DNA of 64,000 nt, from contig NZ_CP045740.1 in the NCBI RefSeq assembly GCF_009650765.1, forward strand, positions 8,277,672-8,341,671, read 5' to 3'. Source of the DNA: Streptomyces sp. SUK 48 (GTDB taxonomy: Bacteria > Actinomycetota > Actinomycetes > Streptomycetales > Streptomycetaceae). Under the pieces are notes generated by a model that saw nothing but the letters and a program-made list of their open reading frames with translations, ran no database searches and was not told the DNA's origin. Positions 1 to 8,581 of this stretch are shown here, piece after piece. Position numbers and translations under genes: made by a program. Each line of letters starts with the position of its first letter. Within the stretch, counting starts at the first letter, position 1.

Positions 1-1
1 C

Positions 2-880
2 AACGCCATCACCGCCGAAGACGCCGACGGCACCACCCACATCCCGTCGGCAACCATCGGCACCCTCCTCCTGGGACCCGGCACCCGCATCACCCACCAG
101 GCGATGAGCGTCCTGGGCGAAACCGGCGCCGCCGTCTGCTGGGTGGGAGAACAGGGCGTGCGCTACTACGCCGGCGGCCGCGCCCTGACCCGCTCCTCCG
201 CGCTCGCCGAAGCCCAAGCCGTGCAGTGGGCCAACACACGCAGCCGACTCGCCGTCGCCCGCGCCATGTACCGCCTGCGCTTCCCCGACGAAGATCCCGC
301 CGGACTCACCCGCCAGGAACTCCTCGGCCGCGAAGGCAGCCGCCTCAAGGACTGCTACCGGGCCCAGTCCGCCCGCACCGGTGTGCCCTGGCGCGGCCGC
401 CGCTACACCCCCGGCGACTTCTCCAGCGGCGACGCCGTCAACCAGGCCATCACCGCCGCTGCCCAGTGCATGTACGGCATCACCCACGCAGTCGTCGCCT
501 CCCTCGGCTGCAGCCCAGCCCTCGGATTCGTCCACTCCGGCCACGAACTGTCCTTCGTCCTCGACATCGCCGACCTGTACAAGACGGAGATCGGCATCCC
601 CCTCGCCTTCGACATCGCCGCCGACAACGACGAAGACATCGGCCCGCGAACCCGCCGCGCCCTGCGGGACCGCATCAACGAGACGTCCCTCCTCAACCGT
701 TGCGTCAACGACATCAAGCGCCTCCTGCTGCCGGACACAGACCAAGCCGGGACGACGAACGACGACCACGACGTCGTCAGCCTGCAAAGCGATGGCGGCC
801 ACACCGTCGCCGCAGGCCGCAACTACGGCGGCGGCACCGACGACCACGACGCCTACGCCGACGTGGAGCACACCTGGTGA
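2..880 (+). CDS. cas1e: CRISPR-associated Cas1e, 5' end outside window
   Basis: Cas1e is the integrase subunit that, with Cas2, inserts new spacers into the CRISPR array. The frame is open from base 2, so the true start lies upstream. An internal ATG at 104 is not the start. The expected Cas1e metal-binding positions are visible: Glu in GREGSR, His in FVHSGH, and Asp in the DIADLYK block that follows. The C-terminal tail after about base 735 is polar and repetitive, as in many actinobacterial Cas1e proteins. The stop overlaps the cas2e GTG by 4 bp. Cas1e normally follows cas3, casABCD and cas6e, so those genes are expected just left of the window. Confidence 0.95.
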   Translation, partial: NAITAEDADGTTHIPSATIGTLLLGPGTRITHQAMSVLGETGAAVCWVGEQGVRYYAGGRALTRSSALAEAQAVQWANTRSRLAVARAMYRLRFPDEDPAGLTRQELLGREGSRLKDCYRAQSARTGVPWRGRRYTPGDFSSGDAVNQAITAAAQCMYGITHAVVASLGCSPALGFVHSGHELSFVLDIADLYKTEIGIPLAFDIAADNDEDIGPRTRRALRDRINETSLLNRCVNDIKRLLLPDTDQAGTTNDDHDVVSLQSDGGHTVAAGRNYGGGTDDHDAYADVEHTW

Positions 881-1230
881 CCGTCATCGTCCTGACCAAC
901 TGCCCACCCGGCCTGAGAGGCTTCCTCACCCGCTGGCTCCTCGAAATCTCCGCCGGCGTCTTCATCGGCAACCCGTCGGCGCGGATCCGAGACCTACTCT
1001 GGGACGAGGTCCAGCAATACGCCCACCAGGGCCGCGCCCTGCTGGCCCACACGACCAACAACGAACAAGGCTTCACCTTCCGCACCCACGACCACGGCTG
1101 GCACCCAGTCGACCACGAGGGCCTGACCCTGATCAGACGCCCGCACGCCCAGAAGCCATCGAGCCCCGCGACCACTCCACCCAAAGGCTGGAGCAACGCG
1201 TCCAAACGACGGCGTTTCGGCAGGAAGTAA
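877..1230 (+). CDS. cas2e: CRISPR-associated Cas2e
   Basis: Cas2e is the dimeric scaffold of the Cas1-Cas2 integration complex. The protein is 117 residues. It opens with the typical type I-E pattern (TVIVLTNCPPGLRGFLTRWL, then EISAGVFIGNPS), continues with a GFTFRTHDHGWHP block, and ends in a basic tail. The GTG start at 877 overlaps the cas1e stop (GTGA), so translation is coupled. The CRISPR leader and array follow directly, the standard order for type I-E. Confidence 0.95.
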   Translation: MTVIVLTNCPPGLRGFLTRWLLEISAGVFIGNPSARIRDLLWDEVQQYAHQGRALLAHTTNNEQGFTFRTHDHGWHPVDHEGLTLIRRPHAQKPSSPATTPPKGWSNASKRRRFGRK

Positions 1231-1325
1231 TGAAATACCTAAAGTTCCTTATGTGCGGTTTGTCGGAATCAGTGAAACTGATGCAGAACCCACTGGTCTC
1301 GTGACGAAACCGCAGGTCAAGGAGT
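1231..1325 (+). promoter_or_regulatory. CRISPR leader
   Basis: This 95-bp stretch between the cas2e stop and the first repeat is much richer in A and T than the surrounding DNA, especially in its first half. That is typical of a type I-E leader, which carries the array promoter and the Cas1-Cas2 docking site. The array is least degenerate on this side, which agrees with this being the leader end. No exact promoter or IHF-like site is claimed. Confidence 0.7.
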
Positions 1326-2025
1326 CTGCTCCCCGCGCCCGCGGGGATGGTCCCTCCCTGCCGCAGAACAACGACACCTCGATCGACTGCTCCCCGCGCC
1401 CGCGGGGATGGTCCCCCATCCCCGTCATCACCCCCGTCGTCCCCATCCTGCTCCCCGCGCCCGCGGGGATGGTCCCATGGCGGACATGGAGAACGGCGTG
1501 TACGGGACCTGCTCCCCGCGCCCGCGGGGATGGTCCCGCGCCCGCGTCCGGCTCCGGCGGCACGATGTACTGCTCCCCGCGCCCGCGGGGATGGTCCCAA
1601 CGGCAAGACGTACAAGAACCGCGAGCATGCCTGCTCCCCGCGCCCGCGGGGATGGTCCCCACCGCCGCATGACCGAACCCCGCTGCACCTGCTGCTCCCC
1701 GCGCCCGCGGGGATGGTCCCCAGGACCGCACGAACAGCATCCACCCGATGTCCTGCTCCCCGCGCCCGCGGGGATGGTCCCTCGTCCTCATCATCCGCGG
1801 ACTCGCCGCCGGCCTGCTCCCCGCGCCCGCGGGGATGGTCCCGAACGCCGTCCACTCGTCGAGCCGGCCGTAGTCTGCTCCCCGCGCCCGCGGGGATGGT
1901 CCTCCCGCAGGACGTATCCCCGGTAACCACTGGGGCTGCTCCCCGCGCCCGCGGGGATGGTCCCGGTATCAGGCTGATACCGCTTTGGGCATGGAACTGC
2001 TCCCCGCGCCCGCGGGGATGATCCC
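1326..2025 (+). CRISPR. Type I-E CRISPR array, 12 repeats of 29 bp, 32-bp spacers
   Basis: Repeats start every 61 bp at 1326, 1387, 1448, 1509, 1570, 1631, 1692, 1753, 1814, 1875, 1936 and 1997. Each repeat is 29 bp: CTGCTCCCC, then GCGCCCGCGGGGATGGTCCC. The CCCCGCG/CGCGGGG arms form the hairpin recognised by Cas6e. All spacers are 32 bp, the E. coli-type I-E geometry. Ten repeats are identical. The repeat at 1875 ends in T instead of C, and the one at 1997 has ATGATCCC for ATGGTCCC. Variation therefore increases away from cas2e, as expected for the oldest end. Orientation matches the E. coli I-E repeat, so crRNA is read on the plus strand. Spacer origins cannot be judged here. Confidence 0.98.
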
Positions 2026-2057
2026 TGGTTCACGATCGGGCGGAAGTCTCCGAACGT

Positions 2058-2089
2058 CGGCTCCTTGTGCCTGCCCGTAGGGATGTCCC
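2058..2089 (+). repeat. Degenerate terminal CRISPR repeat (13th)
   Basis: Exactly 32 bp after the twelfth repeat lies a decayed repeat-like sequence. It retains CGGCTCC, TGCC and GGGATGTCCC but has lost the CG-rich hairpin arms and gained a few bases. Bases 2026-2057 are therefore a twelfth spacer. A degenerate last repeat at the leader-distal end is common in CRISPR arrays. The remaining 170 bp up to the next gene hold nothing recognised. Confidence 0.75.
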
Positions 2090-2259
2090 CGTCGTGGTGG
2101 CCTTGAGTCCTTCCGCATGTCGCGAGATGTGCTCCTCTCATGGGTCAGTTCCTGGGTGCAGGTCGACCGTGACCCCTGTGGTGCATGCCGGTGGCAGCGT
2201 TCGTCCCGTTCGGGGCTGGGCGCCGCGGTTGTCGGATCTGGTGGGGGTGTCTGGCCTGG

Positions 2260-2703
2260 CTACTGCCAGCCGTGCAGCGTCAGGGTGCTGGTCTGGGTGA
2301 GGCAGCCACGCAGGCCGGCGGCGGGGTACTCGATGATGTCGTCGGGAAGGTCATGGTCGGCGAACCACTGAAGCGCGAGGCACTTCTCGGGTTCCTTGTT
2401 GACGGGTGTTCCGTCCCAGTGGATGGCCTCGAAGAAGAATCCGATCCGTTCGGTGCCGTCTTCCTGACGGTGGTGGACGATGTGCCGGAGTTTCAGGAGG
2501 CCGGGGTCGGTCTGGACGCCGGTTTCCTCGAACAGCTCGCGGGCGGCCCCGGTGGTGAGGGGTTCGCCTTGGTCGAGTTTGCCGGAGGGCAGGTGCCATC
2601 GGCCGTGACCGTAGGGGCCGCCGCGCTGGGAGAGGAGGATCTTGTCGCCGTCGCGCAGGAGGACGTGGGTGTCGATGGTGGGCTGTGCCGGCTGTGCTCT
2701 CAT
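2260..2703 (-). CDS. NUDIX hydrolase
   Basis: A 147-residue NUDIX protein, a family that hydrolyses nucleoside diphosphates linked to another group X. The full NUDIX box is at residues 41-63: GKLDQGE, seven residues, then RELFEETGV. It keeps the metal-binding glutamates. The start at 2703 is chosen because its ATG overlaps the stop of the upstream kinase gene (ATGA) and the NUDIX fold begins at once. It is the last gene of a four-gene coupled minus-strand operon. The substrate is not shown by the sequence. With a dTMP-kinase-like partner, a modified nucleotide is a reasonable guess. Confidence 0.92.
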   Translation of the reverse strand: MRAQPAQPTIDTHVLLRDGDKILLSQRGGPYGHGRWHLPSGKLDQGEPLTTGAARELFEETGVQTDPGLLKLRHIVHHRQEDGTERIGFFFEAIHWDGTPVNKEPEKCLALQWFADHDLPDDIIEYPAAGLRGCLTQTSTLTLHGWQ

Positions 2704-3356
2704 GATTCCTGGGGGGTCGGTGTGGCTGGGGCATTTGACGGTAGCGGGAGGGCGGCGATCTCGTCGGCGATCCGGCGCGCGACCTCCCACGGGGTGATCT
2801 CGGTGGTGTCGATCATCAGCACCGCGGACCCGCGGGCTTCGAGGAGATCCGCGGCGGCCGGGTACAGCTCGAACTCGCGGCCAGGCGCAGTGGGGTCGGC
2901 CCTAAAGCGGTGGGTGATGCCGGCGCGGGCGATGCGGTCGGCGATCGTGCCGGGCGAAGCGGTGAGGATGACCGCCAAGTCGGGTTGCGGGGCGTAGCCG
3001 TTGAGCATCAGCAGGAAGTCCAGCGGCACGCCGTCGAGTCGCTGGAGGACGAGCGTCGATGCCATGTACCGGTCCGATATGAGCAGTTCACCGCGGGCGA
3101 GGGCGGGGGCGATGGTGGTCTCGATGTGCCGGTAGCGGGCGGCCGCGACCAGACAGGCCAGGGCGAGGCCGTGGAGCTGGCCGCCGTGCGAGCGGGTGAA
3201 GTCGCCGAGGAAGTCCCCCCGGGGCGGCTCGTCCGTCCACTGGGCGGAGACACCGCGCTCGGCCAGGACCGCGCGCAGTTCCCTGATCGCGGTGGATTTG
3301 CCCACCCCGCTGGGGCCGTCGATCGAGATGAAGAAGCCCCTGCGGTCCCCGCTCAC
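2700..3356 (-). CDS. Thymidylate kinase-like protein
   Basis: A 218-residue P-loop kinase of the dTMP kinase family. Walker A GPSGVGKST is at residues 14-22, followed by a DEPPRGDF segment at the place of the family's dTMP-binding loop and by the SDRYMAST motif (DR[YH] type). The GTG start at 3356 overlaps the stop of the radical-SAM gene (GTGA), and the stop overlaps the NUDIX start, so three genes are translationally coupled. dTMP kinase makes dTDP, but the housekeeping copy is expected elsewhere, so this is probably a specialised paralogue. The C-terminal tail after about residue 200 is a proline-rich extension. Confidence 0.88.
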   Translation of the reverse strand: MSGDRRGFFISIDGPSGVGKSTAIRELRAVLAERGVSAQWTDEPPRGDFLGDFTRSHGGQLHGLALACLVAAARYRHIETTIAPALARGELLISDRYMASTLVLQRLDGVPLDFLLMLNGYAPQPDLAVILTASPGTIADRIARAGITHRFRADPTAPGREFELYPAAADLLEARGSAVLMIDTTEITPWEVARRIADEIAALPLPSNAPATPTPQES

Positions 3357-4891
3357 GCCGCTGCTCCGATGCCGGACTGGTTCCGTGTGTGCTGTTCCCG
3401 GGTGAGCATCGCGAGCGTGGAACGGAGCCGGGGGAGGGGCACGTCGCTGAACTGGATGCCGACGCTGAAGTTGAACTCGTCGCGCTGGCGCATGGATTCG
3501 TCTGCACCGTCGCGGGTGAGGTCGACGTCGGCGTAGGCGAGCAGGTCGTCCGGGCTGTAGCCGCCCTTTTCGGTGAGGGTTCTCCACACGGGTGTGCCGG
3601 GATAGGGGCGGAACTCGAAGACGCTGGCGCGGATGTCGCCGGCGTACCGGTCGGAGATGGCCCATAGATTACGGATGTGCTGGATGGTTGCGTCGAGGTC
3701 TGCTTGGGTCTCGCCGGGGAAGCCGAGGATGAAGTAGCCCTTCACGCCGATGCCGTGGGAGACCAGGCGGCAAGCGACACGCTCGGTCATCTCGGCAGTG
3801 ATCCTCTTGTCCATTGCGGCCAGGATGCGGTCGCTGCCGGATTCGATGCCGAGGGCTACCTCCCGCAGCCCATTGGCGACGAGACGCTCCAGATCGACGT
3901 TGGTGAGCCGGTCGAGGACGTTGATGCGTCCGGTGGCGTCCCATACGTACCGGTCGCCGATCTTGTGCCGGGTGAAGGCGTCCATCTGCTCATTGATGAC
4001 CCGGCCCACGCCGAGGAAGAGATCGTCGACAAAGCGAAACGCGCTCACGCCGTACTCGTCGTGCAGCTGGTCGAGTTCGCCAATGATGTCCTCGGGGGAG
4101 CGCACGCGGATCGCCACGTCCGGGTTGGCGGAAACGGCGGCGCCGCAGAACGAACAGTTGTAGGGGCAGCCCCGGCTGCCGACGATGTTGGCCTCCCAAT
4201 GCCCCTGCACGCCGATTCCCCTGAGCCACGGCCGCTCACCGGCCAGACGAAGGTCCGTTGCCGTCGGCGCCGCCCGGTAGGGGTCCTGGGGCATAAAAGC
4301 CCTGTTGACGTATGGCAGGCTGTCAATGTCGGGGCCCAGCAGCGCTGCGCTGGTCTTGGGATCGGCGATCCCGGCGGCCCGGGTGCCGAGCAGGGGATCG
4401 CGCCACAGGACACCGGGGAGCGTGCGCCGGTTGTGCTCGTCCTCTAGGAGGGCGGCGACGCGGAGTTCCCCTTCTCCGAGGACGAGGGCGCGTAGGTGGC
4501 GCATGCGGGGGTCGGCGAGGACCCGGTCCGGCATCGCCTTGGCGTGGTGGCCCCCGACCATCAGCGCAATGCCGGGATCGAGCAGCGCGGCGATCTTCGC
4601 TGACATCTCGTAGGTGGGTGCGAGGAGGTTCATGGCGGCCCAGCGGGGCGCGGCCTCATTGACGATCCGGGCGGTCGCCTCGATACCCAGACCATGAGCC
4701 TCGGCGTCGAGGACGCCAACGTTGAAGCCCTGCTGCCGGGCGTACGTGGCGATGTAGGCCATGCCCAGCACGGGGAGCGTGTAGTCGTTGGTCCGCGGCC
4801 GCAGGCGGTAGTCACGCAGCGGTGCGTTGATGAACAGGGCATCCAGGGTGTGACGGTCGTCGGCGCCCGCGATCAGCGGTGACTGTTGCAT
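3353..4891 (-). CDS. B12-binding domain radical SAM enzyme
   Basis: A 512-residue enzyme. The N-terminal half resembles a cobalamin-binding Rossmann domain (LGMAYIATYARQQGF, then LMVGGHH at about 110). The second half is a radical-SAM barrel with the cluster motif CPYNCSFC (CxxxCxxC) near residues 242-249. GIESGSDRIL and GYFILGFPGET are the usual SAM-binding and barrel motifs. Such enzymes methylate or rearrange unreactive carbons. GGAGG precedes the ATG at 4891. It lies 12 bp after the glycosylase gene and overlaps the kinase gene by 4 bp. The substrate is unknown. The neighbours suggest a nucleotide or nucleoside. Confidence 0.9.
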   Translation of the reverse strand: MQQSPLIAGADDRHTLDALFINAPLRDYRLRPRTNDYTLPVLGMAYIATYARQQGFNVGVLDAEAHGLGIEATARIVNEAAPRWAAMNLLAPTYEMSAKIAALLDPGIALMVGGHHAKAMPDRVLADPRMRHLRALVLGEGELRVAALLEDEHNRRTLPGVLWRDPLLGTRAAGIADPKTSAALLGPDIDSLPYVNRAFMPQDPYRAAPTATDLRLAGERPWLRGIGVQGHWEANIVGSRGCPYNCSFCGAAVSANPDVAIRVRSPEDIIGELDQLHDEYGVSAFRFVDDLFLGVGRVINEQMDAFTRHKIGDRYVWDATGRINVLDRLTNVDLERLVANGLREVALGIESGSDRILAAMDKRITAEMTERVACRLVSHGIGVKGYFILGFPGETQADLDATIQHIRNLWAISDRYAGDIRASVFEFRPYPGTPVWRTLTEKGGYSPDDLLAYADVDLTRDGADESMRQRDEFNFSVGIQFSDVPLPRLRSTLAMLTREQHTRNQSGIGAAA

Positions 4892-4903
4892 GGGTCCTCC
4901 ATG

Positions 4904-5707
4904 TCATCGGGCGTGCGCACCCCAGGTGAGGGTGGCGAGGGTGAGGGTGTGCAAAGCGGTGCGGTCGGTCCCGGCCCAGCCGGTCCACAGCGGACCGAAC
5001 GCCTTGTCCTTTTTGCCGGGCCAGGCGTAAGCGGGGGCGATCTTGGAGGCCCACGTGCGCACGGCCAGATCGTCGTGCGGGTAGATGCTGAAGTCCCCGG
5101 TGTAATCGCAGGCGGCGGCCGCAGCGGTCCAGGGGCCGATGCGGGGGATCCGGATGAGGTCGAGGGCCAGGGCGCTGGGGCGCTGTCCCTTCCAGGCGGT
5201 GTGGTGCTGCTGGTAGTGCGTCGCGGCCGCCAGCAGGGCGGTGCGGTGGAACTTCACCCCGGCGTCGTGGAACTGCTCGTCGGTCAGGGCGAGTACGACG
5301 GCCGGCGTGGGTGCGACAGCGAGCGCGCCGTGCGGGCCTTCCACGGTGGTGCCGTAGATGCTGCACCAGGTGCGGTACAGCTTGCGGGCCTGATCGGCGC
5401 GGACGACCTGTCGCAGGATCGCCGTGGTGATCGCGTCCCACAGCCAGGGGTTGGCCAGGCGCCGCGTGACGCCGAGCCGGGCGAGCCCGTCGCGAAGGGC
5501 GCCCGGGGCGGCGGGCGGGAGGTTCGCGGGGTCGGTGCTGACGACCTCGGGCTTGACGTCCTCGGTGCCCTCCACACACGCCATGTGCAGGCCGTCCCCG
5601 TCGTGGGACACGATCCAGATACCGGAGGCGGTACGGACCGCGCGCGCATATGTACCGTCCTCGTAGACCTGCCAGGCGGGGTGGTCGATCGTCAGGACAT
5701 CGCTCAT
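4904..5707 (-). CDS. HhH-GPD superfamily DNA glycosylase-like protein
   Basis: A 267-residue protein. Its second half carries a helix-hairpin-helix signature (IPRIGPWTAAAAA at about 188-200) and a downstream YPHDDLAVRTW block. The Asp there is at the catalytic position of the HhH-GPD base-excision glycosylases (AlkA, Nth and MutY relatives). No Cys4 iron-sulfur loop follows, so it is closer to AlkA than to Nth. GAGGAG precedes the ATG at 5707. It is the first gene of the operon with the radical-SAM, dTMP-kinase-like and NUDIX genes. Base specificity cannot be read from the sequence. Confidence 0.82.
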   Translation of the reverse strand: MSDVLTIDHPAWQVYEDGTYARAVRTASGIWIVSHDGDGLHMACVEGTEDVKPEVVSTDPANLPPAAPGALRDGLARLGVTRRLANPWLWDAITTAILRQVVRADQARKLYRTWCSIYGTTVEGPHGALAVAPTPAVVLALTDEQFHDAGVKFHRTALLAAATHYQQHHTAWKGQRPSALALDLIRIPRIGPWTAAAAACDYTGDFSIYPHDDLAVRTWASKIAPAYAWPGKKDKAFGPLWTGWAGTDRTALHTLTLATLTWGAHAR

Positions 5708-6048
5708 CGGGTGCTCCTCGCGGTGTGCGGTTGTGCTTGCCGTAGCCTCTCGCGCCCCAGCGGTACGACGCGCCGAAACCCCGGATGAGGGGTTGCCGGC
5801 CGACGATGTCTCGCTGAATCCGGCAGGCGCGCATGCTCCGGTATCCGGCGAGCATGCACGGCCGGGACCACTGTGGTGCGTTGCCCGGGAGAGCGGCGGC
5901 CGACCGGCTGCCCGGCGGGGCATCAGCTCGTCGCCTAAGACCTTTGCGGCGCGGGCGGCGCACGACGGGGTGACCGTGCGCGGCACCGTCACGGCGTGAT
6001 GCACCGGCGGGCCGGTGCACCGGGTTTGGGCCAGCTGGTTTTTAGTCG
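5708..6048. other. Intergenic, probable promoter region
   Basis: This 341-bp gap between the methyltransferase stop and the glycosylase start holds no convincing gene. It should contain the promoter of the glycosylase/radical-SAM operon. No clear -35/-10 pair was identified. Confidence 0.5.
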
Positions 6049-7338
6049 TCAGGCATGCTCGGCTCCCGGTTTGAATGCGAGTGCGGCGAGGGCGCCCGCG
6101 TCGTGGAACTCGCGCGTGGCGTGCGGGTGTTCGGGGTGCCAGTGGTGTGTCGGTACGAGCCCGGGTTTCTCCAGGGGCCAGGGCCCGAACAGTGTGCTGA
6201 TGGTGTGGGCGTTGCGGGGTGTGTAGGCGAGCCCGGCTGCGCGGAACGGGTTGACGAACCGCGACATCGCGTTGTCCTCGCCGAAGTCGGTGGGGTGGGT
6301 GATGGACAGGGCGCTGCCCGGCGCCAGCCGTTCCCGCAGCACGGCCATGGCCTGCGTCACGGTCTCGTCGCTGTCGATCCATGGCAGCACGTCATGCAGC
6401 AGGACGGCGACGGGGCGGCTGAGGTCGAGGAGGTACTGGATCCTGCCCGAGGTGAGGAGCTGCCGCATGTACCGGATGTCGGCGCTCACCCACTGGGGTC
6501 GGCGTGGGTCGTCCTCGAGTCGGTGGCGGACCTTTCCGAAGATGAACGTGTCGTGGTCGACGTAGACGGTGCGCGCGGCGGGCCCTCGGTACTGGGCTAC
6601 CAGTTCGTGGAGCGCTGTGTAGGAGGGGGCGTCGTCCATCGGCAGGGCGTCGCTCAGGGGGTGGCCGCATCCCAGGTCGAGGTACTGGTCGATGCCCCGG
6701 GCGGCGAGTGTTTCCACGATGGCCGGCTGATGGGCGCGGTTGATGGCTGCGGCGGTCTTGAGGGTCTGCCTGTCGTGTTCGGTGAGCGATGCGATCAGGC
6801 GCTGGTCTGACAGGTAGTTGTCCCGGCCGCCGAGGAGCAGGTCGTAGACGCGGCCGCCGGCGGGTGCGGACAACTCGCGCTGCGGCAGTGGTGTGACGGG
6901 GACGCGTGCATCTCGCCAGGTCTGCTCGGTCACATACGCGTTGACACCGGCCGGGTGGTAGCCCAGCATCTGCGCCATCCGCCTGCCGTGGTCGTCCCTG
7001 ATGCCGGTGTGCAGGCCCCACGCGATGTGACACGGGTCGTCGATGTCGTTGCCGTGGCTGTCGTCGCGCAGGTACGGGAAGCCCGGCTTGCCGGCCAGTG
7101 CCTGAAGGACCTGCCGGCCCTGGATCCAGCCGGCCACGCTCACCCGGCCCGCCACCCTTCGCCCGCCGACGGGTACGGCCAGGCAGGTGCCGCCGATACC
7201 GTCCTCACCCAGCCGGATCTCGACCGCCTCATCGAGCAGCTCCGGATCCGCCAGCCGTTCCGCCAGGACAGCTCGTCCGTGCGCGGCCCCGGACAAGGCG
7301 CCGTTGCCGGTCGCGCCCTGGTGTGCGTTGTTCGTCAT
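6049..7338 (-). CDS. DUF574-type S-adenosyl methyltransferase with extra N-terminal domain
   Basis: A 429-residue protein. From about residue 162 it matches the actinobacterial SAM-dependent methyltransferase family (DUF574, Methyltransf_19): RVYDLLLGGRDNYLSDQ, then QYLDLGCGHP as motif I, VYVDHDT, and the late DVLPWI and SITHPTDF blocks. The first 160 residues are not part of that family and are not recognised. They contain a GTCLAVPVGGRRVAGRVSVAG segment and are probably a fused domain. The ATG at 7338 overlaps the stop of the upstream phosphohydrolase gene (ATGA), so the two are coupled. DUF574 substrates are unknown. Confidence 0.85.
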   Translation of the reverse strand: MTNNAHQGATGNGALSGAAHGRAVLAERLADPELLDEAVEIRLGEDGIGGTCLAVPVGGRRVAGRVSVAGWIQGRQVLQALAGKPGFPYLRDDSHGNDIDDPCHIAWGLHTGIRDDHGRRMAQMLGYHPAGVNAYVTEQTWRDARVPVTPLPQRELSAPAGGRVYDLLLGGRDNYLSDQRLIASLTEHDRQTLKTAAAINRAHQPAIVETLAARGIDQYLDLGCGHPLSDALPMDDAPSYTALHELVAQYRGPAARTVYVDHDTFIFGKVRHRLEDDPRRPQWVSADIRYMRQLLTSGRIQYLLDLSRPVAVLLHDVLPWIDSDETVTQAMAVLRERLAPGSALSITHPTDFGEDNAMSRFVNPFRAAGLAYTPRNAHTISTLFGPWPLEKPGLVPTHHWHPEHPHATREFHDAGALAALAFKPGAEHA

Positions 7339-8198
7339 GAGCTTGCTCCCACCATCACGTCGCACACCACCGGGAGGTGGTCCGACAACTCCCGGGCCCC
7401 GGGCGTGTCATGGATGAAGTAGTCGGACACCGCCAGGCCGGAGACCAGGGCGTAGTCCAGGCGCCAGGGCACCGGCTCGTTGGAGTACGCGTATCCGACG
7501 CTCGCCGCCTCCGGGTCGCCGAAGTCCGTCTGCGGGTCCCGCCAGCCGCTTTTGAGCAGTACCTGGACGGCGCGCCGGTCCGCGCGGCCGAAGGCCCCGT
7601 CGCTTTTGACGAACCGGTACCGCGACTGCAGGTTCGCCGGGACGAGCGACCAGTCGGGCGGTTCCCGGTCTGGTGTGTTGAGATCACCCAGGAGCAGCGC
7701 GCCCCGCGGCGCGCCCGGGAAGGGGCCGCCGTAGTCGGTGAGCATGCGGGCCTCGTTGAGCCGCGCATCTCCCGAGGACCAGCTGAAGTGCGTGGCGAAG
7801 GCCGTGAAGTCGCTGCCGGGGTCGTCGCCGGCCGCGACCGGGCGCAGCCAGGCGCGGATCAGTGCGTGGTGGAAGACGCCCTCGCCCACGATCCAGTGGT
7901 CCATCACCCGGATGCTGGAGGGTCGGATCAGCAGGGTGGTGCCGTTGGGCGGGCCCGGGGCCCTGCGCACGCGTGAGGGCGCCATGGCGACGGGCACCAT
8001 TGCCAGTTCGTCCGCCAGCCGGCGCAGGTGCCGGTTGGTCCACCCCGTGCACTCCTGGAGGCTCAGGATGTTCGGGCCCAGGCGGGCGAGCATCTGTGTC
8101 TGCGCGCGAAGACGGGTGCCGTCGTCGCCGTTCAGGCCGCCGAGCAGCAGGTTGTAGGTGACGGCACGCAAGGAGACGTGTGTTGTCGAAGCGGTCAA
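7335..8198 (-). CDS. Endonuclease/exonuclease/phosphatase family protein
   Basis: An EEP-fold metal-dependent phosphohydrolase of about 287 residues. The family blocks are all present: TYNLLLGG near the start, ILSLQECTG with the metal-binding Glu, GDLNTPD, and the C-terminal SDHLPVVCDV with the catalytic His. Family members cleave DNA, inositol phosphates or phosphodiesters, and the specificity here is unknown. A TTG at 8198 is preferred because GGAGGAACAG lies directly upstream; a GTG at 8210 is in frame but lacks a ribosome site. It is coupled to the methyltransferase gene. Confidence 0.88.
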   Translation of the reverse strand: MTASTTHVSLRAVTYNLLLGGLNGDDGTRLRAQTQMLARLGPNILSLQECTGWTNRHLRRLADELAMVPVAMAPSRVRRAPGPPNGTTLLIRPSSIRVMDHWIVGEGVFHHALIRAWLRPVAAGDDPGSDFTAFATHFSWSSGDARLNEARMLTDYGGPFPGAPRGALLLGDLNTPDREPPDWSLVPANLQSRYRFVKSDGAFGRADRRAVQVLLKSGWRDPQTDFGDPEAASVGYAYSNEPVPWRLDYALVSGLAVSDYFIHDTPGARELSDHLPVVCDVMVGASS

Positions 8199-8581
8199 CT
8201 GTTCCTCCACAGAGCTTGATCAGGACTGACCGTGGTGTTCGTCTGCTGGGGGAGACGGGGCACCACGGAGATCGTGGGCAGGGGCGCGGTCAGAGCCGGA
8301 GCACGGCCGGCTACGAGGCCGGCCCCACAGCGGTGGACCGGGCAGCGGCCGGGGGCGTCGGCCGGCACAGCCGGGGCCAGGCCGGTGACCCGCGGCCTCG
8401 CGGTCGAGCCGCGTGGCGCCCGGGCCCAGGCCCGGCTCGAGCTGGCGCTCGCCCGTCGGCCGACTGACCGCCACGGCTCAACCCTGTTCTCGGGTCCGCA
8501 TACCGGCGACCACTGGCCCGGAGCGGCCTCAACCCGGCCTGGCGTGCGCCAGCCGTCGTGGGCCGCGGACAGGGCTGTGGA
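8199..8581. other. Intergenic region without a supported gene
   Basis: About 380 bp of very GC-rich DNA. Open frames occur on both strands but none shows a ribosome site or family motif. It contains short inverted repeats such as CGGGCCCAGGCCCG near 8425, which could act in termination of the gene that ends at 8582. Confidence 0.45.

Noticed and set aside
1133..2141. Long open frames across the CRISPR array on both strands (repeating SPRPRGW, PAPAGMVP and similar)
   Set aside because: They are translations of the 61-bp repeat period, not genes.
2185..2997. A 270-codon plus-strand frame
   Set aside because: It is antisense to the NUDIX and kinase genes, which have clear motifs and coupled starts.
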